A stretch of 64,000 bases of DNA from Cliona cf. orientalis (taxonomy: Eukaryota; Porifera; Demospongiae; Clionaida; Clionaidae), in contig OZ005700.1 in the NCBI GenBank assembly GCA_963930775.1, positions 1,133,476 to 1,197,475 of the forward strand. The letters run 5' to 3'. The notes beneath the pieces were generated by a model. The model was not told where the DNA came from. It worked only from the letters and a program-made list of their open reading frames with translations, and did not search any database. This document shows, piece by piece, positions 1 to 12,800 of this stretch. The position numbers were made by a program, and so were the translations under genes. The first letter of the stretch is position 1. The number at the start of each line of letters is the position of its first letter.

Positions 1-261
1 GGTGCCCAGCCTTAAGAACCATGTATGTAAACATCAGAAGGGAAATGCTCAAGTACGACAACAACATGCTGTGCTATAATTCAAACTAGACCCAACTCCC
101 TAACAGTATAATAATAATAATATTACACACAATGCCCACAGCCTAACACTATGCAGCTCCCTCTCAACTACATGTCTCTCTGGGAATTTGGGTCTTCTAG
201 ACGGAAAAGTGCTACTGTAATGTGCGTATGGCCTCCCTGGAGCATTCCCGGGATGGCTTAC

Positions 262-2594
262 TGCTTTCTTATCCTCCACTTCCTTGTATCTCAGTCGATT
301 AGGCAGTAATTTCTCCTGTAGCTCTGGCGTGCAGAACTCATACAGATCTAGCTTCATTGGAAACTTGATATCCTACGAGTTAATTGGCAGATAATAGCCA
401 TATAATAGTACATACCCATACAATACAAGAGTACAGTATAAATTTGGTGAACTATACAATCCAAACTCAGTGTTCTACCCAATTACCTTGAGAATTTTCT
501 TTGAAACAATCTCCTCAGTGTCTCCTGCTTTTCCGACAAAGAACCTGACCAGCTGAATGGTGAGGTAGCCAGGCAGCCTGGAGAGTTTGGACGACTTCTT
601 ATACTGAGCATTTCTCCCAAGAGATTCAGAATGCTTCTCCACAGTTCCCTCTTGTCCCTGAGAGAGAGGGGGAGAGAGAGAGGGAAGGAGGAGAGGGAGG
701 GAGGGAGAAGACGCTCTAATTTGACTGAATATGGATTGCTTCACTCTTCTCACTCACCTCCTTGATACCAGTGTGCAAATACTTGATATCTGCAGGGATA
801 TGACATATGTATAAGTATGTGATTGTGCATATGCACATGCACATGGGCATTATATGCATAATATGTGTTTGTTCGACTAGGCCTAAAGACCATAGATACC
901 TGCCAATGGCTTATTGTGTGTTATAGGTGCACATGTAACGAATGTTATGCTGACTCACTCTGTGAAATAAAACAGGACAGCTGGTAGTTTTTCTCGGTCT
1001 CAGTCTTCTCTGGTTCTTCATCGCTCTCCACGCACTTGTAGGTAGTCTTTTGCTGAACTCCTACAACAATAGTACAAGTCATATAACCTGTCACATGACC
1101 TCAATAAATCAATAAATTTAACTAACCAAAGAATTGATCCATAAACTTCATTTGTTGTGTTGCACCCTATCAATGGGGGAAGTTACATAATTGTTAGTTA
1201 AATTGGTAGTATTCCTGCATATAAGTATTATAATTATGTAGCCAGAGAGAGAGAGAGAGAGAGAAGGGGGGAAGAGACAGAATACCTCTGCTTCTTGTGG
1301 GCTACCGAGTTTCAGAGTCTGTGCCAGTGAGGAGGTGATTGCTGACCAGCACTCGTGAGCGTCCTGCTGTCGGAATGCATTGGTCTTCTCATCCCTCTCA
1401 GCGAAATGAGGCATGACCTTATGCAACGCCTGAAAATTGGAGACATTAGCACATCACACCTTCATAACTTACCAACTACGATAATTATAGGGACGATATT
1501 AGCGTCTCTTGATGGACAAGAGTTAGGGAGGAAGATACCACATAGATTGATGGTGGTACTCACATTCATGAAGCTAAAGATGAGCAATGGTACATTGGAT
1601 TGGTTCCTGTCCATTTCATTGTACAAAATCTTCAATGCTGAAAATTGTACACGAAATATTTGTGCAGTTAAGCATAAGACGGATGGATCTACTCACATGA
1701 TACAATTGACCGGGGGTCTCCAGGGCCAAACGCAGAACTAGAAGGGAGATAACTGAAACAATAGTATAAAATTGAAGGTAAGCAGTAGCATAATATCACC
1801 AAGAGATACTTGGTAAAGGGTCACCACCAATACGTACTCTTTGAGAGCGTCCCTCAGCTCGGGCACAACTTTGAGACACTGAAGCGTTGCATTCATATAA
1901 CAGGTATTGCCAAAATTCTGCAGTCCACAGGGCAGCAACATCTGGAGTGAGAGAAAATACATGATAACATACACATGTACAATGTCAGTATACATGTACA
2001 TGCATATTTAAGTGTTGTAAGTTATAATCATCATGACATTGTGCATGTAGTCACTGTATGGCCTAGGGGACTAGGTTGGCTTTGGGTTGACTCACGGCAG
2101 AGGCAGCTTCAGCTTCTGTCATATCCTCAATGAACTTTGGCCTCTCCGTTGGGGCTGAGGGTAGAGCTTCAGCTGACCCCATCATCATTAGCATGGCATT
2201 CTGCATAATATATATACCACACAGCTTATTTATTAATATGGAAAAAAAGGATTATAGAATTTCTACCTCCTTAATCTTGGCCTTTGCTCTGCCCCAGTCA
2301 TCGTCCTGTATGGTCACTCCGCCAATCATTACCTTTTGACGATCAGGGGGAACCTCTTTAGGAAGGGATTGTAGCAAAATTAATTTTATAAATATGAATG
2401 GTGTATAATTTAGCTAACTTGAGAGGGAGAAGAGCTGCATCTTAAAGACCTCAGGAGGCTCATCCGTATTCACCTCCACTTCGAATTTCTCCTTGCCCCA
2501 TTTCACTCGAACTGCAAATAATTTATGAACACATGAATATTGCTACACTACTATCACTATCAATAAAAAGAAGTATACCTTTGAATACAGGCAT
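262..2594 (-). CDS. USP14: Ubiquitin carboxyl-terminal hydrolase 14 (3' end outside window)
   Basis: Proteasome-associated cysteine deubiquitinase (Ubp6/USP14) that trims ubiquitin from substrates at the 19S particle. Thirteen exons are placed: 2594-2579, 2511-2419, 2355-2267, 2200-2096, 1941-1838, 1752-1697, 1637-1564, 1429-1286, 1166-1127, 1069-959, 789-758, 657-487 and 372-262. They join in frame to about 382 codons. The N-terminal ubiquitin-like domain starts MPVFKVRVKWGKEKFEVEV. The Cys box reads GLQNFGNTCYMNATLQ with the catalytic Cys. The QQDAHECW motif and the segment near LYEFCTPELQEK match human USP14 closely. The last visible exon probably ends at a GTAAGC donor after EVEDKKA. The exon(s) with the catalytic His lie beyond the left edge. 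The start ATG is in a 16-nt first exon, so it rests on homology. Gene identity is very secure. Confidence 0.95.
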
Positions 2595-2864
2595 TTCAGA
2601 CAAGAGTACTCGAGTGATATCAAACTGCGCACTATTTAGAAAACAGGTGGTGGGGCCAAAGTTCAACCACATTGCGGTCATCGTGAATTCCAATTCCAGT
2701 TCCACATGACATTTTCTGCTGCGCTAGCAAACTTTTCCAAATAGAGCACACTGTCCTTATACACGGTCAAGGCAGGTTTGCTCTGAAAAGTCGAGTATTT
2801 CGTCGCTATTCGAGGCCGAAGTGATGCTTTTGCGGTACCAGAAGGTGGCTTATCCGTTCCAGAG
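2595..2864. promoter_or_regulatory. Shared USP14/ASXL upstream region
   Basis: These 270 bp separate the two start codons of divergently transcribed genes, so they must contain both 5' UTRs and probably a bidirectional promoter. I see no convincing TATA box and no NRF-1-type palindrome here. The assignment rests on geometry only. Confidence 0.55.
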
Positions 2865-5800
2865 ATGAGTAGAGAGTTGACATGGGTCGAGGCCGCCAGC
2901 GCTGTGAGTTTGCGTAGCTACTCTGTGGGGGGTAACACCCTTCTCAGGATGTTGTATATGTTTACATATTTGCTGTTAATTGTTAGTGGGAATGGCATCT
3001 GTGTGCTTCATAGGTCCACAAATTCATCAAGCGTAACACATACAATCGTAAAAATGTATAAATTCAAAATACAACGATTTAAAATAACAAGGGGGTATTT
3101 GCTAGATATGAAGTGTGCTTACGTACATGTACTATTGGAGTCATGTCGATTATTGGTTTGATGCTCTCAAACAAATTATATAGGTCCTTGAGAACAGCAC
3201 TAATGTTTGGATGACGGCTCCCGACCTCGTGAGGGAAATCCACAAAACAGGAATCCGAGAATTAAAGTAAATACACATTGGGCTGGTTGTATTAATTTTA
3301 CTATTGATATTTTTTAGGAGTGCCCATCCTCAGGCTGTGCGAAGCCTCAGGTCAGCATTGAATTTTCAGTCTCACAAAGAGAATGGTTTGTTCTCTCGAA
3401 AAGAAGAGGAGTACAGTGTCTACTTCGCCTTGAAAAGGGTAATGATCTTACAATGTAACTGTACAGAATTCATCTTCATTTGGGCTGATTTCTATAATAT
3501 AGCGATTAAAAGGATCAGGTAGTGGCAGTAAGGTTCCCAACAAGATCCACTCTGGGAAGATGACACCTCACGCGAGGGACAAGGAGAAATCGCACCACAA
3601 AACCAAGCCCCAAAGCACACCCTCTAATCCACCTCTCGTCAACGGCCTTCCACCACACCCACTGCCCCTCCCCCTTCACCCGCTGGTGCCCCCACAGCCG
3701 TACACTATTGAGATTGACCCATCGTTGAGGTATACTCCTCAGAGTAGTGGATTGTCGAATGAATCTGTTGGGAATTTCTGCCTGCCTTCGCCGCGGCAGT
3801 CAATTCTGGGGCCCATTAGAACGTTGCACATATTCAATGAGTCGAATTCGACCAACCACAGGCCTGTCAGACAGGTAAAAACAGTTCACCATGATTGGTG
3901 GTTACTACAATGCATGTAAGTTATATTATATTTGGATGTCGATATCTTAGGCTCGGATGCGAAAATCGCTAAAAGATCAGGAGAACAGCTCCCCCGACGC
4001 CATGATGACAAATTCTGTCCATGAGTCCCTGCCCATCCATCCAGCCTTGGCCCCGCCCCCTGTCTGTGAGGTACTGAGACTGGAGACCTGTCACTCTGTG
4101 CCCGCACTTCTCTCAGAAGTGGTGTGTGTGAGGTGAGTGACACATAATTGTAACACCCATTTTATCTTCTCATTGATATGCTGGGAAGACACCTGGGAGG
4201 AGGCTAGTCTTGTGAACCAGACCACTCCCTCCGTAGCGCTGGATGTATGCTGGTGATGCAATACATCCAGCGCTACGGAGGGAGTGGTCTGGTTCACGAG
4301 ACTAGGGAGGAGGCTAGCTTAGATCAAAGAGCATGATTTCAAGTTATATAGTACACTTATTATAGGATATTCCTCTCTGTTGTGTGTATGTAGGTACCCG
4401 AGTACGTCAAATTCTACGTCTCGAAAATCATCTATGCTGGACGAGGATCCTTGCAAAGTGCAGGGAGAGAGAAAGTGTTCAGGGAAATTTGAGATCCAGC
4501 TGCTTGACCACTGCTATGTACCCACATCCTCCGAGTCGGAATTGGATGAGGAGGACGATAATGATGATGACGACGATGATGACATCACCTCAATGGACAC
4601 CCAATCAGAAAGCGAGGAGGCTGAGTCATGTGATCGAGTGCTCCTTCAGCCGACGCCCAGGCAGCAGCTGATCATGCCAAAGCCTCTACGAAGACTCAGC
4701 AGCAGTAGTTCGTGTTCGGAGGGTCTCCTGAAGATCGATGAGAGCTTACTAGCGAGGGAGTCGTCTCAGTCGCAGTCGGAATCATCAATACTTTCTCCGA
4801 CAAAACAAACTAGAGGTTACGGTGTAGACGTGGGTAGGATAACAACAGGTGCCAACGGTTTGAGCAGTGGGAGGGCCAACCCACGGTCGATGGAGCCAAG
4901 AAGCTTGGAGGGAGTGGTGAAGAAGTCAGCAGCAAATAGTGATTACGCCGCGCTAGATCAGAGGCGGTATGTATCCAGCCTGTTCCAACCCACCTCCCCT
5001 CTGGTTGGTGAAAACATGAAGGTAAAAGTGCATTGATTGTCTATTCTTGATAAACTCATATCTATGTGTATACACCAATCCCCCCCCCCCCCCATCCCAC
5101 CTCCTTCCATTCAAAGTTGTTGCTGAACATGAGTGCTTATAGAGGCTTGACTGAGTATCAGAAGCGAAAGCTACGGTCTTTGTTACCAAGTATTGACAGA
5201 GGAGGCATTGAGAGGTACGTGTGCGCGTGTGTACACCATTACCCTCACCTTCTTATGCTACACATAAACAGACACATACATGTGCACATATATCCGGTTA
5301 CCATGGCATTTCCTCTTCATCCTACACACATGTACATGTATTACATGTATATATGTAGCAGCCCCGGTGGCATCATCTCTGAGAGTAGCTTCAGTAATGC
5401 ATTCTTCAGCAGTGCCCTTCGTGAGTGGCAGGAGCACGTGGCCCTTGGCTCCTTCACGCCAGAGTACAAGGCCAAGATGAGGGGAGAGGAGAAGAGAAGG
5501 CTGGCTGCCAGGGCAGAGGAGCTATGGAAACAAAAATTCTACGAGGAGAACTGGGGGGAAAAGTGAGCAGTTTGCCAGCTCTGTAGCTTTGTGTGTGTGT
5601 GTGTGTGTAGCTAGTGAAGCTCCTGCCAACCTTACATATACGATATCACTAATATGGTGTAAAGTGGATAAATTATTGGTAATGTGTGCTTAGAGCTAAG
5701 GATTCACTGTTGTTGTGCAGTCCAGTGACTGAATCTATGACCTAGCCTTCCCCTTCTGTTGTGCCATTGTGATTGTGAGGGTATAGAATCACTTTAGTTT

Positions 5801-7314
5801 CACATTCCTTTCCTAGTCTTCATAAAACATTGTTGTCCGTCTGTACGCTACCTATACATGTCATATAGGTGATCTATGGGAATAGGTGTGTTTGATGAAG
5901 CTCCTTTTTTGGTTGTATGTGTGTCGTCTCTGTTCTCTATAGGAAAGAGGGGGCAGAGGATCAGAGGGATTCCTTCCCTGTTCCCTACTACCCCCACAGC
6001 CAACAGTTGGCAGCTGACACCCCCTCAGCCAAGCATGCCACAGAGGACTGCCTAAGGGCCATTTTGGATGCCTACCACGGGAAAGGTACCAAACAGAAGG
6101 AGGAACTGACTCCCTCTTCCTTGAACTCCACTTCTGTTCCCTCTAACCCTCCACCTCCTCCTTCTTCATCGTGTGATTCAAGCTCGCTACATTCCCCCAT
6201 CACCTCCACCCCTACCCCTGCCCCTGCCCCTACAATTAAGCCTCCCCCCTCGGCAGCTACCTCTAAGGAACGTGTCACAACGGGAAGAAAAGAGAAATCA
6301 TCTGCGCAAATTTCCAGAAATTTGAACAGCCCCAGGAAGACGAATAAAACAACGAAATCATCTTCCACTTCCCTTTCAAAGAACCACTTGATCAAGAAGC
6401 CAGCTGCTGCACGCTCTCAAGCTTCAGGTAGCAAAAACTTGCTTCCGTCGCTGTTGAAGTCCAAGCCAAAGGTCAGCACCACCACAGCCACTGCCGCCAA
6501 CAAAAAGGTGGCTGTGAATAAGAAGACAGCTGTCAAACGACTGGGCGTGTCGACAAAATCACAACAAGCGCACAGTAGCAGTAGCAAGGCCCTGGGCAAG
6601 GCAATACTGCATAGTATGCGCAACCAGAGCACCGGACTGTACCTAACTCGCCTTCCGCCAAAACTCCCTTATCAAACCCTCCTCTCTGCCCTCGAGCAAG
6701 CCTCCAAGGACAATACTGCACTCAAGAACAAGAACACGGATGCACCCACCGCCACCGCCGCTGCCGCCACAGTAATCACATCGTATACCCCTCCCTCTTA
6801 CCAGCACAATCACTCCGTCTTCCACGACCACTTTTCGCTACTCAGCAACGAGCACGTCCCGACAGAATTCTCCCTGCCAATCACGAGCCTACCAATCAAA
6901 CTGCCTCGAGACATGTACCGCACTTGCCTGAGGGCAAAGATCGTGCTGGAAGAGCACTCGTACAGTAAACAGCCGAGCACTGGCAGTAGTAGTAGCAGCA
7001 ATAGCAATAGCAGCGGCAATGAATCAGTGACAGTTGTACCGTCATCATCAGTGTCTCACCTTCACCAACTGGTGCAAAAGAAACGGCCTCAAGAGCAAAG
7101 GCATCGAGAGGTGTCCGTAGCCGGACTGAAGCTCTCCTTGCCTCGCTCGCTAATAAGGACTAAGGAGAACTGTGAGTGCGATGGAAGAGCGTTGGTGTTC
7201 TGTTCACGCTGCCACTCTCTCTACCACACGGAGTGTGTTGGCTCCTCCTCCTCCTCCTCGGGGGGAGGTACCCTCTGTCCGAGGTGTGTGACTATTGCCA
7301 GCCTTCTCAGCTAG
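2865..7314 (+). CDS. ASXL: Additional sex combs-like protein (PR-DUB cofactor)
   Basis: ASXL proteins activate the BAP1 deubiquitinase that removes H2AK119 ubiquitin (Polycomb PR-DUB complex, nucleus). Nine exons join in frame to about 1032 aa: 2865-2903, 3184-3266, 3318-3438, 3503-3874, 3951-4132, 4394-5021, 5117-5214, 5359-5562 and 5943-7314. The N-terminus (MSRELTWVEAASA, then VLENSTNVWMTAPDLVREI and a segment with LRSALNFQSHKENGLFSRK) is the HARE-HTH winged helix. The middle (LVGENMK, then SAYRGLTEYQKRKLRSLLP and ALREWQEHVALGSFTPEYK, ending KFYEENWGEK) is the ASXH/DEUBAD domain. The C-terminus (CECDGRALVFCSRCHSLYH, then CVG and CPRC) is the divergent PHD finger. The linkers are Ser/Pro-rich, with an acidic run near residue 310. 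The first start gives the normal N-terminus of the family. All three ASXL domains are in family order, so identity is secure. Confidence 0.92.
4195..4313. mobile_element. Foldback (MITE-like) element in ASXL intron 5
   Basis: Two 45-bp arms (4204-4248 and 4261-4305) are reverse complements with one mismatch, around a 12-nt loop. The outer ends read CTAGTCTYGTGAACCAGACC. The element is flanked by the direct repeat GGAGGAGG (4196-4203 and 4306-4313; 9 bp if one G is shared), which looks like a target-site duplication. It has no coding capacity. Related ends occur at 59446-59491. Confidence 0.75.
5082..5094. repeat. Poly(C) tract in ASXL intron
   Basis: A run of about 13 C residues lies within the 95-bp intron 5022-5116, just upstream of the acceptor of the DEUBAD exon. 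It is low-complexity sequence with no further signal. Confidence 0.8.
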
Positions 7315-8016
7315 CAGGAGCTAACGACAAGCACAGCCAACCAAACCACCATAGTCATTTTCATGTAATTATTGTGCACACATGTATACAACATGTCATA
7401 GTATGTATTATATTCGGGGAAAAGGGAATGTCTAAAAAAGGAGATTGTGATATGAATTTCAGTATCGATATTTTTTTTTTGTTGTCGTCGTTGTGTTCCG
7501 TATTGTATTGTTTTGTAAGATGTCTTCCATAAAATTGTTTCCTGTATGTCTGGCTGTGCTGCGCTGGCATGCACGTATCAAAACGTCATAAGCTGCTGAC
7601 ACAGCAATCCCGTGAGAAGTAGAAATGGGGTTTTGTTTGTGCTTGCCCAATCCTGCTCGATGCTGTACTGCACTGTTGGTGTTGTACAAACTCGATGACG
7701 TCATCAGGGGACTTAGGGGTCCGCCGGCGGCCCGGCCGGTACCGGGTACGGTCCTAGGGGAAATCGGACCAACAGTATAGACGGTGGGTTTTTTTTTTCT
7801 GCCCCACGCAGCGTTTATGTTCCAACTTGCCCAAATTCGAGAGAAGTGAAAAATCGCTAGCAGAGTCAATTTGCTCTCTCTGTCGCAAGTGATCTTTGTA
7901 GTCATCATACATCAACGGTGACCCGTTCTCCATCGCTACTCCAGATCGATCACCGACTCTCATTATCAATCTTCGCCAGTCCGTTCGTGTCCGTACAGAG
8001 TCTGGCTGCTTCTGCT
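7315..8016. other. ASXL 3' region and NOL4-like promoter/5' UTR
   Basis: About 700 bp lie between the ASXL stop and the NOL4-like start. The left part should be ASXL 3' UTR. The stretch 7700-7780 contains a GC-rich segment with overlapping GGCCGG/CCGGTACC palindromes. An open frame continues upstream of 8017 to an alternative in-frame ATG at 7918. No other gene was seen. Confidence 0.5.
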
Positions 8017-9798
8017 ATGGCGCACTTTAACGCCGATCTTGAGAATGACTCGGAGGTCAGCTCGGTGTTCAGTCAGCACCAGCAGCAGGCAGTGAGCAGC
8101 AATCGAGCTACTGTCGGCGCTACGGGAACGTACATCCCTGCTGCGTCCCTCCCCGCCTCGCTCGTCCAGCCCAACCTTGTAAGTCAGTGTCAGATATACT
8201 AATATAGGGGCGGTAGATTGTGCTCCGCGATGGGGACAACTATTTTGCTGAAAAGTTTTGTGGTTTTTAGGCTGAGCTCTGCTATCCGGCCGGGCTCACT
8301 GCTGCTATTGGAGTTTGCTATGAGCTGAGCTGATCTAAGCAGGCGTGCTCCGCGTATAATCAATCGTACATCGTGCGGCACTGCACGTATGTCTGTATAG
8401 TAGGATTGATGCATATAAATTTGGAATTATGAATATCTAATTGCAAAGTAATTGTGCAGTTTGGTAATTAATACAGTCCTATCCAGTCTCCTGTGCTTAT
8501 TATTATTTTTTTTTTTCAATGCATGCAGTGGCTTGTGATTGGAATAATTTATATTGTGGGTAGTAATAATGCATGCTGTAGCATTTTTGATGGAACTAAA
8601 ACTGCTCACCTGGAAGTATGAATATTGGACCAGTAAGCTGAGCTCTGCAGAATCTGAGATGCTTACATGTAGCCAAGCTGAAATTGGCAACCTGTTGATT
8701 AGTGTACCTAATACTCTGATTCTGCTCCCCATGGACCTACTTGCTATTCCTGTCCACCCACCCCGTTCCTCCCCTAACCCCTTGCCCCCCTATCCTACTA
8801 TAGTCTCTGCCCATACAACACACCTGCACTTTCCCATTATTAGTTTTGCCAGCTTGCAGTCTTTCTCTCCGCCCATGTGTTGCTCCCAGCTATAGTCCCA
8901 GGCACAGCAATGCATGCATGCATGCATGATAGGTACATTTTTGGTATGGCTGGCCTCTCTACGGAGGTCTAGCTAACTGGCTCTGTTGGCCCACGCTAAG
9001 ATGAAAGTTAAAAATGGAAATCTCTCACACTGCCTGTCGATGGACCGTTTGGTCGGTCGGTCGATCACTGGTGCCATTTACAGCAGCACTTAGTGGCGCA
9101 AGTTGGTGCTTGCTTCCTGCTACCTTGTGCAGTATTATAATAGAGCAGTGTTCCCAATCCATTGCCATGTACAAGCCACATGTACAATAATACATGCGCA
9201 ACATTAATTTTGAGTATTCGTATTGATGCCCAGACCCCCAGTTTTTTAAATGTATCTATATATATTATAGGTATACACATGCATGCACGGATGCATATGC
9301 GTACCACATGCAGGGAAGAGAGGGAGGAAGGGATGCATAGAGGGGGGTATACCAAAACTGTCATCACTGTCATGGTGATTGGTTATGTGCGCGTGTGTTT
9401 ATGCTTGGCGGTGATCCCCAACCACACCTAGCTAGCCAGCTAGCTAGCAGGGGCTTTGCTCTCTACACACACACAACGATAAGAATCAGTGACCGTTAAA
9501 GAAAGTGCATACCATAACAAACATGCATGTTATTGCTACACAAAAAGTGCTGTTGCATGCCTGCAGAGTGTGCAACAAGTGATTGTGTGTATGGCATGAT
9601 CTGAGTTGCATGCATGGGGACTTGCCCCCCACCCCCCTTAAGTCAACCTTATGGGCCTGCATGGCTCACAATAGCTGGCTAGCCTGTCACTGTATAGCTG
9701 GCCTGTGGTATCCCTCAGTCAGTCCTGCTCGAGGTTTTGGCTGCGACCACACAATCTAGACTGATACAGATGGGATTATGTCTACGTATGTAGCTCGG

Positions 9799-9833
<35 letters not shown>

Positions 9834-12800
9834 ATCGTAGTGGGTGGGATGTATGGGTCCCCCTAACACGGTAGAACCATTAGAGGGCTAGGGGTAGTTA
9901 CATTATTGTGTCGTGTCGTGTCGCGCAGCAGCTGCCACCTGCAGGACCAGACTTAAGGTGCTTTATGGCCCAGGATAATGTAATGTAATATAATGTAGTA
10001 CATGCCAGTGTAATGTATGGACTGTTCAAGTGTGAGCTAGTGTGTGGTTAAAATTGAATTTAAAAGCTTTTTGTCGCGGGCACCATTACACTGCCGGCGT
10101 TTGCTAGCTAGCTGTATCATCAAGCTTTTTGCTAAAACTAACCGACTCAGCATAAGAGGGACTCGTTCTTGCACAAGTGCTGCCCCACTACGTAGGAGGT
10201 GTGAGCATTTTATTTTGCTTGTGTGTGAGTGTGTAGATTTATATTTGCTCCTAATTGGTCAGGTGAGAATAGTAGTCTTAGGAGTGATTCCATGCTTAGT
10301 GGTCCATCCATAGAATGAGAAAGTGAGCAAGAGTAGTGCTGACTAGCCCACACCATAATACGTATGTATATGTCCATAATAATATTATAGCTAGCATAGC
10401 GTATGTGGCACTTACATGTAACTTGTGCTGTGCATTGATTGTGCGTCTACATGGAATTCTGGTGGCGTGGTTGTAATGGCTCGTGTTTTCAACATTGTCA
10501 CGGTGGCAAATGTACACAGTCTTCTGTTTAGCGTCCAAGATATTGTTTCAATGCATCAGTTTTTTGTGTACACACTGCAGCGGAGAGAATAAATGTGTGC
10601 TCTATAGCCAGTACACTTGTCTATCGTATACACAGGTGTGTATATTACGTACAGTATACATAATATTATGTGGTCATGATACTGCAGTTGGAGGAGGGGG
10701 GGAGCTGGGTGGTACAAATGTTGATAGTGAGAGCACGGTATAACGAAATGGGACATACCCTCACACAAGTGAAAGTGGACATTTTTTCACTCTCCGTTAG
10801 GTGAAGCCCGGCGCTGCAGGATCCAACAACACAACGCAGTACATTATCGAAATGGTGAGTGCTGAATGTGATTTTGTTAACGTGACAGAAAGAGAGAGAT
10901 AGAGAGAGAGAGGGAGGGGGAGAAAGAGCGCTGGCTGCAGAGTTTCCTCTAAAGTCTTTTGAAAGTGGGGGCTTCTCTTGCCTTTTCTTTGTTCAAGTTT
11001 CTTACATGTACCTTCCTCAATCGATTGTTGCTCCCTGAGCTAGTATGCTGTGTGTGTGTGTGCGGCATGTATTGTAATTTCCTCTTCTGTACACAGTTCA
11101 TGTTTGCTTACCTTTTGTGAGCTAACTAGTGTGTACCCAAGCAAGGAGAGGGAAGGGATGGATCCTGTGTGACTAGTAGCTAGCTGTGTTCAGTGGTCAG
11201 TCTGGTGGCCTAGCTCACTAATCCTCAAAGGTAGATCTATGCTTGATTGTGGTCTTGCTTCTTGTGAGTAAGTACTGTGAGAAACTGACTTGCACTCACT
11301 CAGACACTCACTCTCTCTCTCTCCTCTCTCTCTCTCACTCCCCCCCCCCCCCCCTTTCGTTCTCTGATCCTCTCCTCCCCCTCCTCCCCTCCCCCGTCCC
11401 TCCATCTCTCCTCTGACTGGTATGTATATTGTATCACATCGTTATTACTTTATTTACCTGACTGGTGCAAAGAATCTATTGGTTTAGCCCCATGGGCCCC
11501 TTTGGTGGTTAAAGTTACCATCAACAGAAGCATTTTTAGTACTCTGACAACATGTGAGTGCCACATACATATACACATACCTACGTACGTACATTCATGC
11601 TCAATAACAAATATCCCCACCCTTGCTGGGTTCCAGTTTCAGATAACAAAGCTAGTCCAACTGCTTGCATAACTGTCGCTGGCGAGAATACCCCCTGATG
11701 ACCCACAAATGCACAACAAGGCTCCAAGGAGAGGTTCCCCCTTTCATCAGTAGCTTATTAGTCAGGGCGTGTCCTTGCATTGGCCCTGCCTTGTAGCAGT
11801 AGTACCCATTCCATCCTCTGGAGTAACTGTACAGTATATCTATAGCGGGACTAATTTTTTTTACTGTGGGTATATAGTAATGTACCAAAATTAGGGGATA
11901 TTCTATATTAGAATTGTACTCCCAGGTCTAGTCTCTTGGTCAGATAGCAGTCAGATGAAACCAGTAGTTACACATGAATGAATCAAGCTGACCACACCAC
12001 TGCTCCAGGTCTCTCATCCCCTTCCTCTCCCCCTCTCTCTCTCCCTTTCTCTCTCTCTCCCCCCTCCATCCCTCCCTCCCAGTGGTATTGGTGTACCTCA
12101 TCACTGCCTCCTACTATGGCCGTTGTTGTTAGTGTGGTGTGTCTGTGGTGAGCTGTGGTGGCCATGTGGCCTAGCTAGCTGCTGCAATGTCTGGCAGGGT
12201 GTACACTTTTATGTCATCTCACTGCAATATGGCCTATACACAACTCGAGAGTTGTCCGAAAACTAGGCTATGCTATGCTATGCTGTGCACATTCGTACAG
12301 TCTGGACTGGCTATACAATGTCATGTACGTCGATCGAGCTTAACTTTTACCAAACATGGAGTGGCCCTAGCTGTAGCTTAGCTTAGCTGGCCAGAGGGTG
12401 GGTGGGTGGGTGGGTGCGTGGACATTAGAGCCTATACTATCATACGTAATAATATAGCCTCCTAACTAGGTGGCCTCCGTAAAGAGGTGTGTATTTCATC
12501 AGAGAACGCTCGATCCCCAACTCACTTGTGTATTCACTGTATCGTATGTGTGTGTGTGTGTTAGTCTGTTGACTTTATTGCTTTTGAGAGGAAACATCTA
12601 TTGAGTGCGTACCGATTCACAATAGACGGTGCCCTCCCCCTCCATCAACCATTGTACCAACACCATCAATCTCCATTCCCCATTCCCCATTCCCCATTCC
12701 AACACCCCTAACTACACTTCCCCAAAGTAAAGAGGGAAGGGTAAGGAACAGATAATCCATACATGTATGTATGTGTGCGTAGACAAGCTTTTACCCCATT

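Noticed and set aside
170..261. USP14 exon read through to about position 170
   Set aside because: A strong GTAAGC donor after EVEDKKA coincides with the end of similarity to human USP14. The following translation does not match the family.
6072..7019. Several minus-strand ORFs opposite the last ASXL exon
   Set aside because: They are mirror frames of Ser/Pro-rich ASXL coding sequence, with low-complexity translations and no independent evidence.
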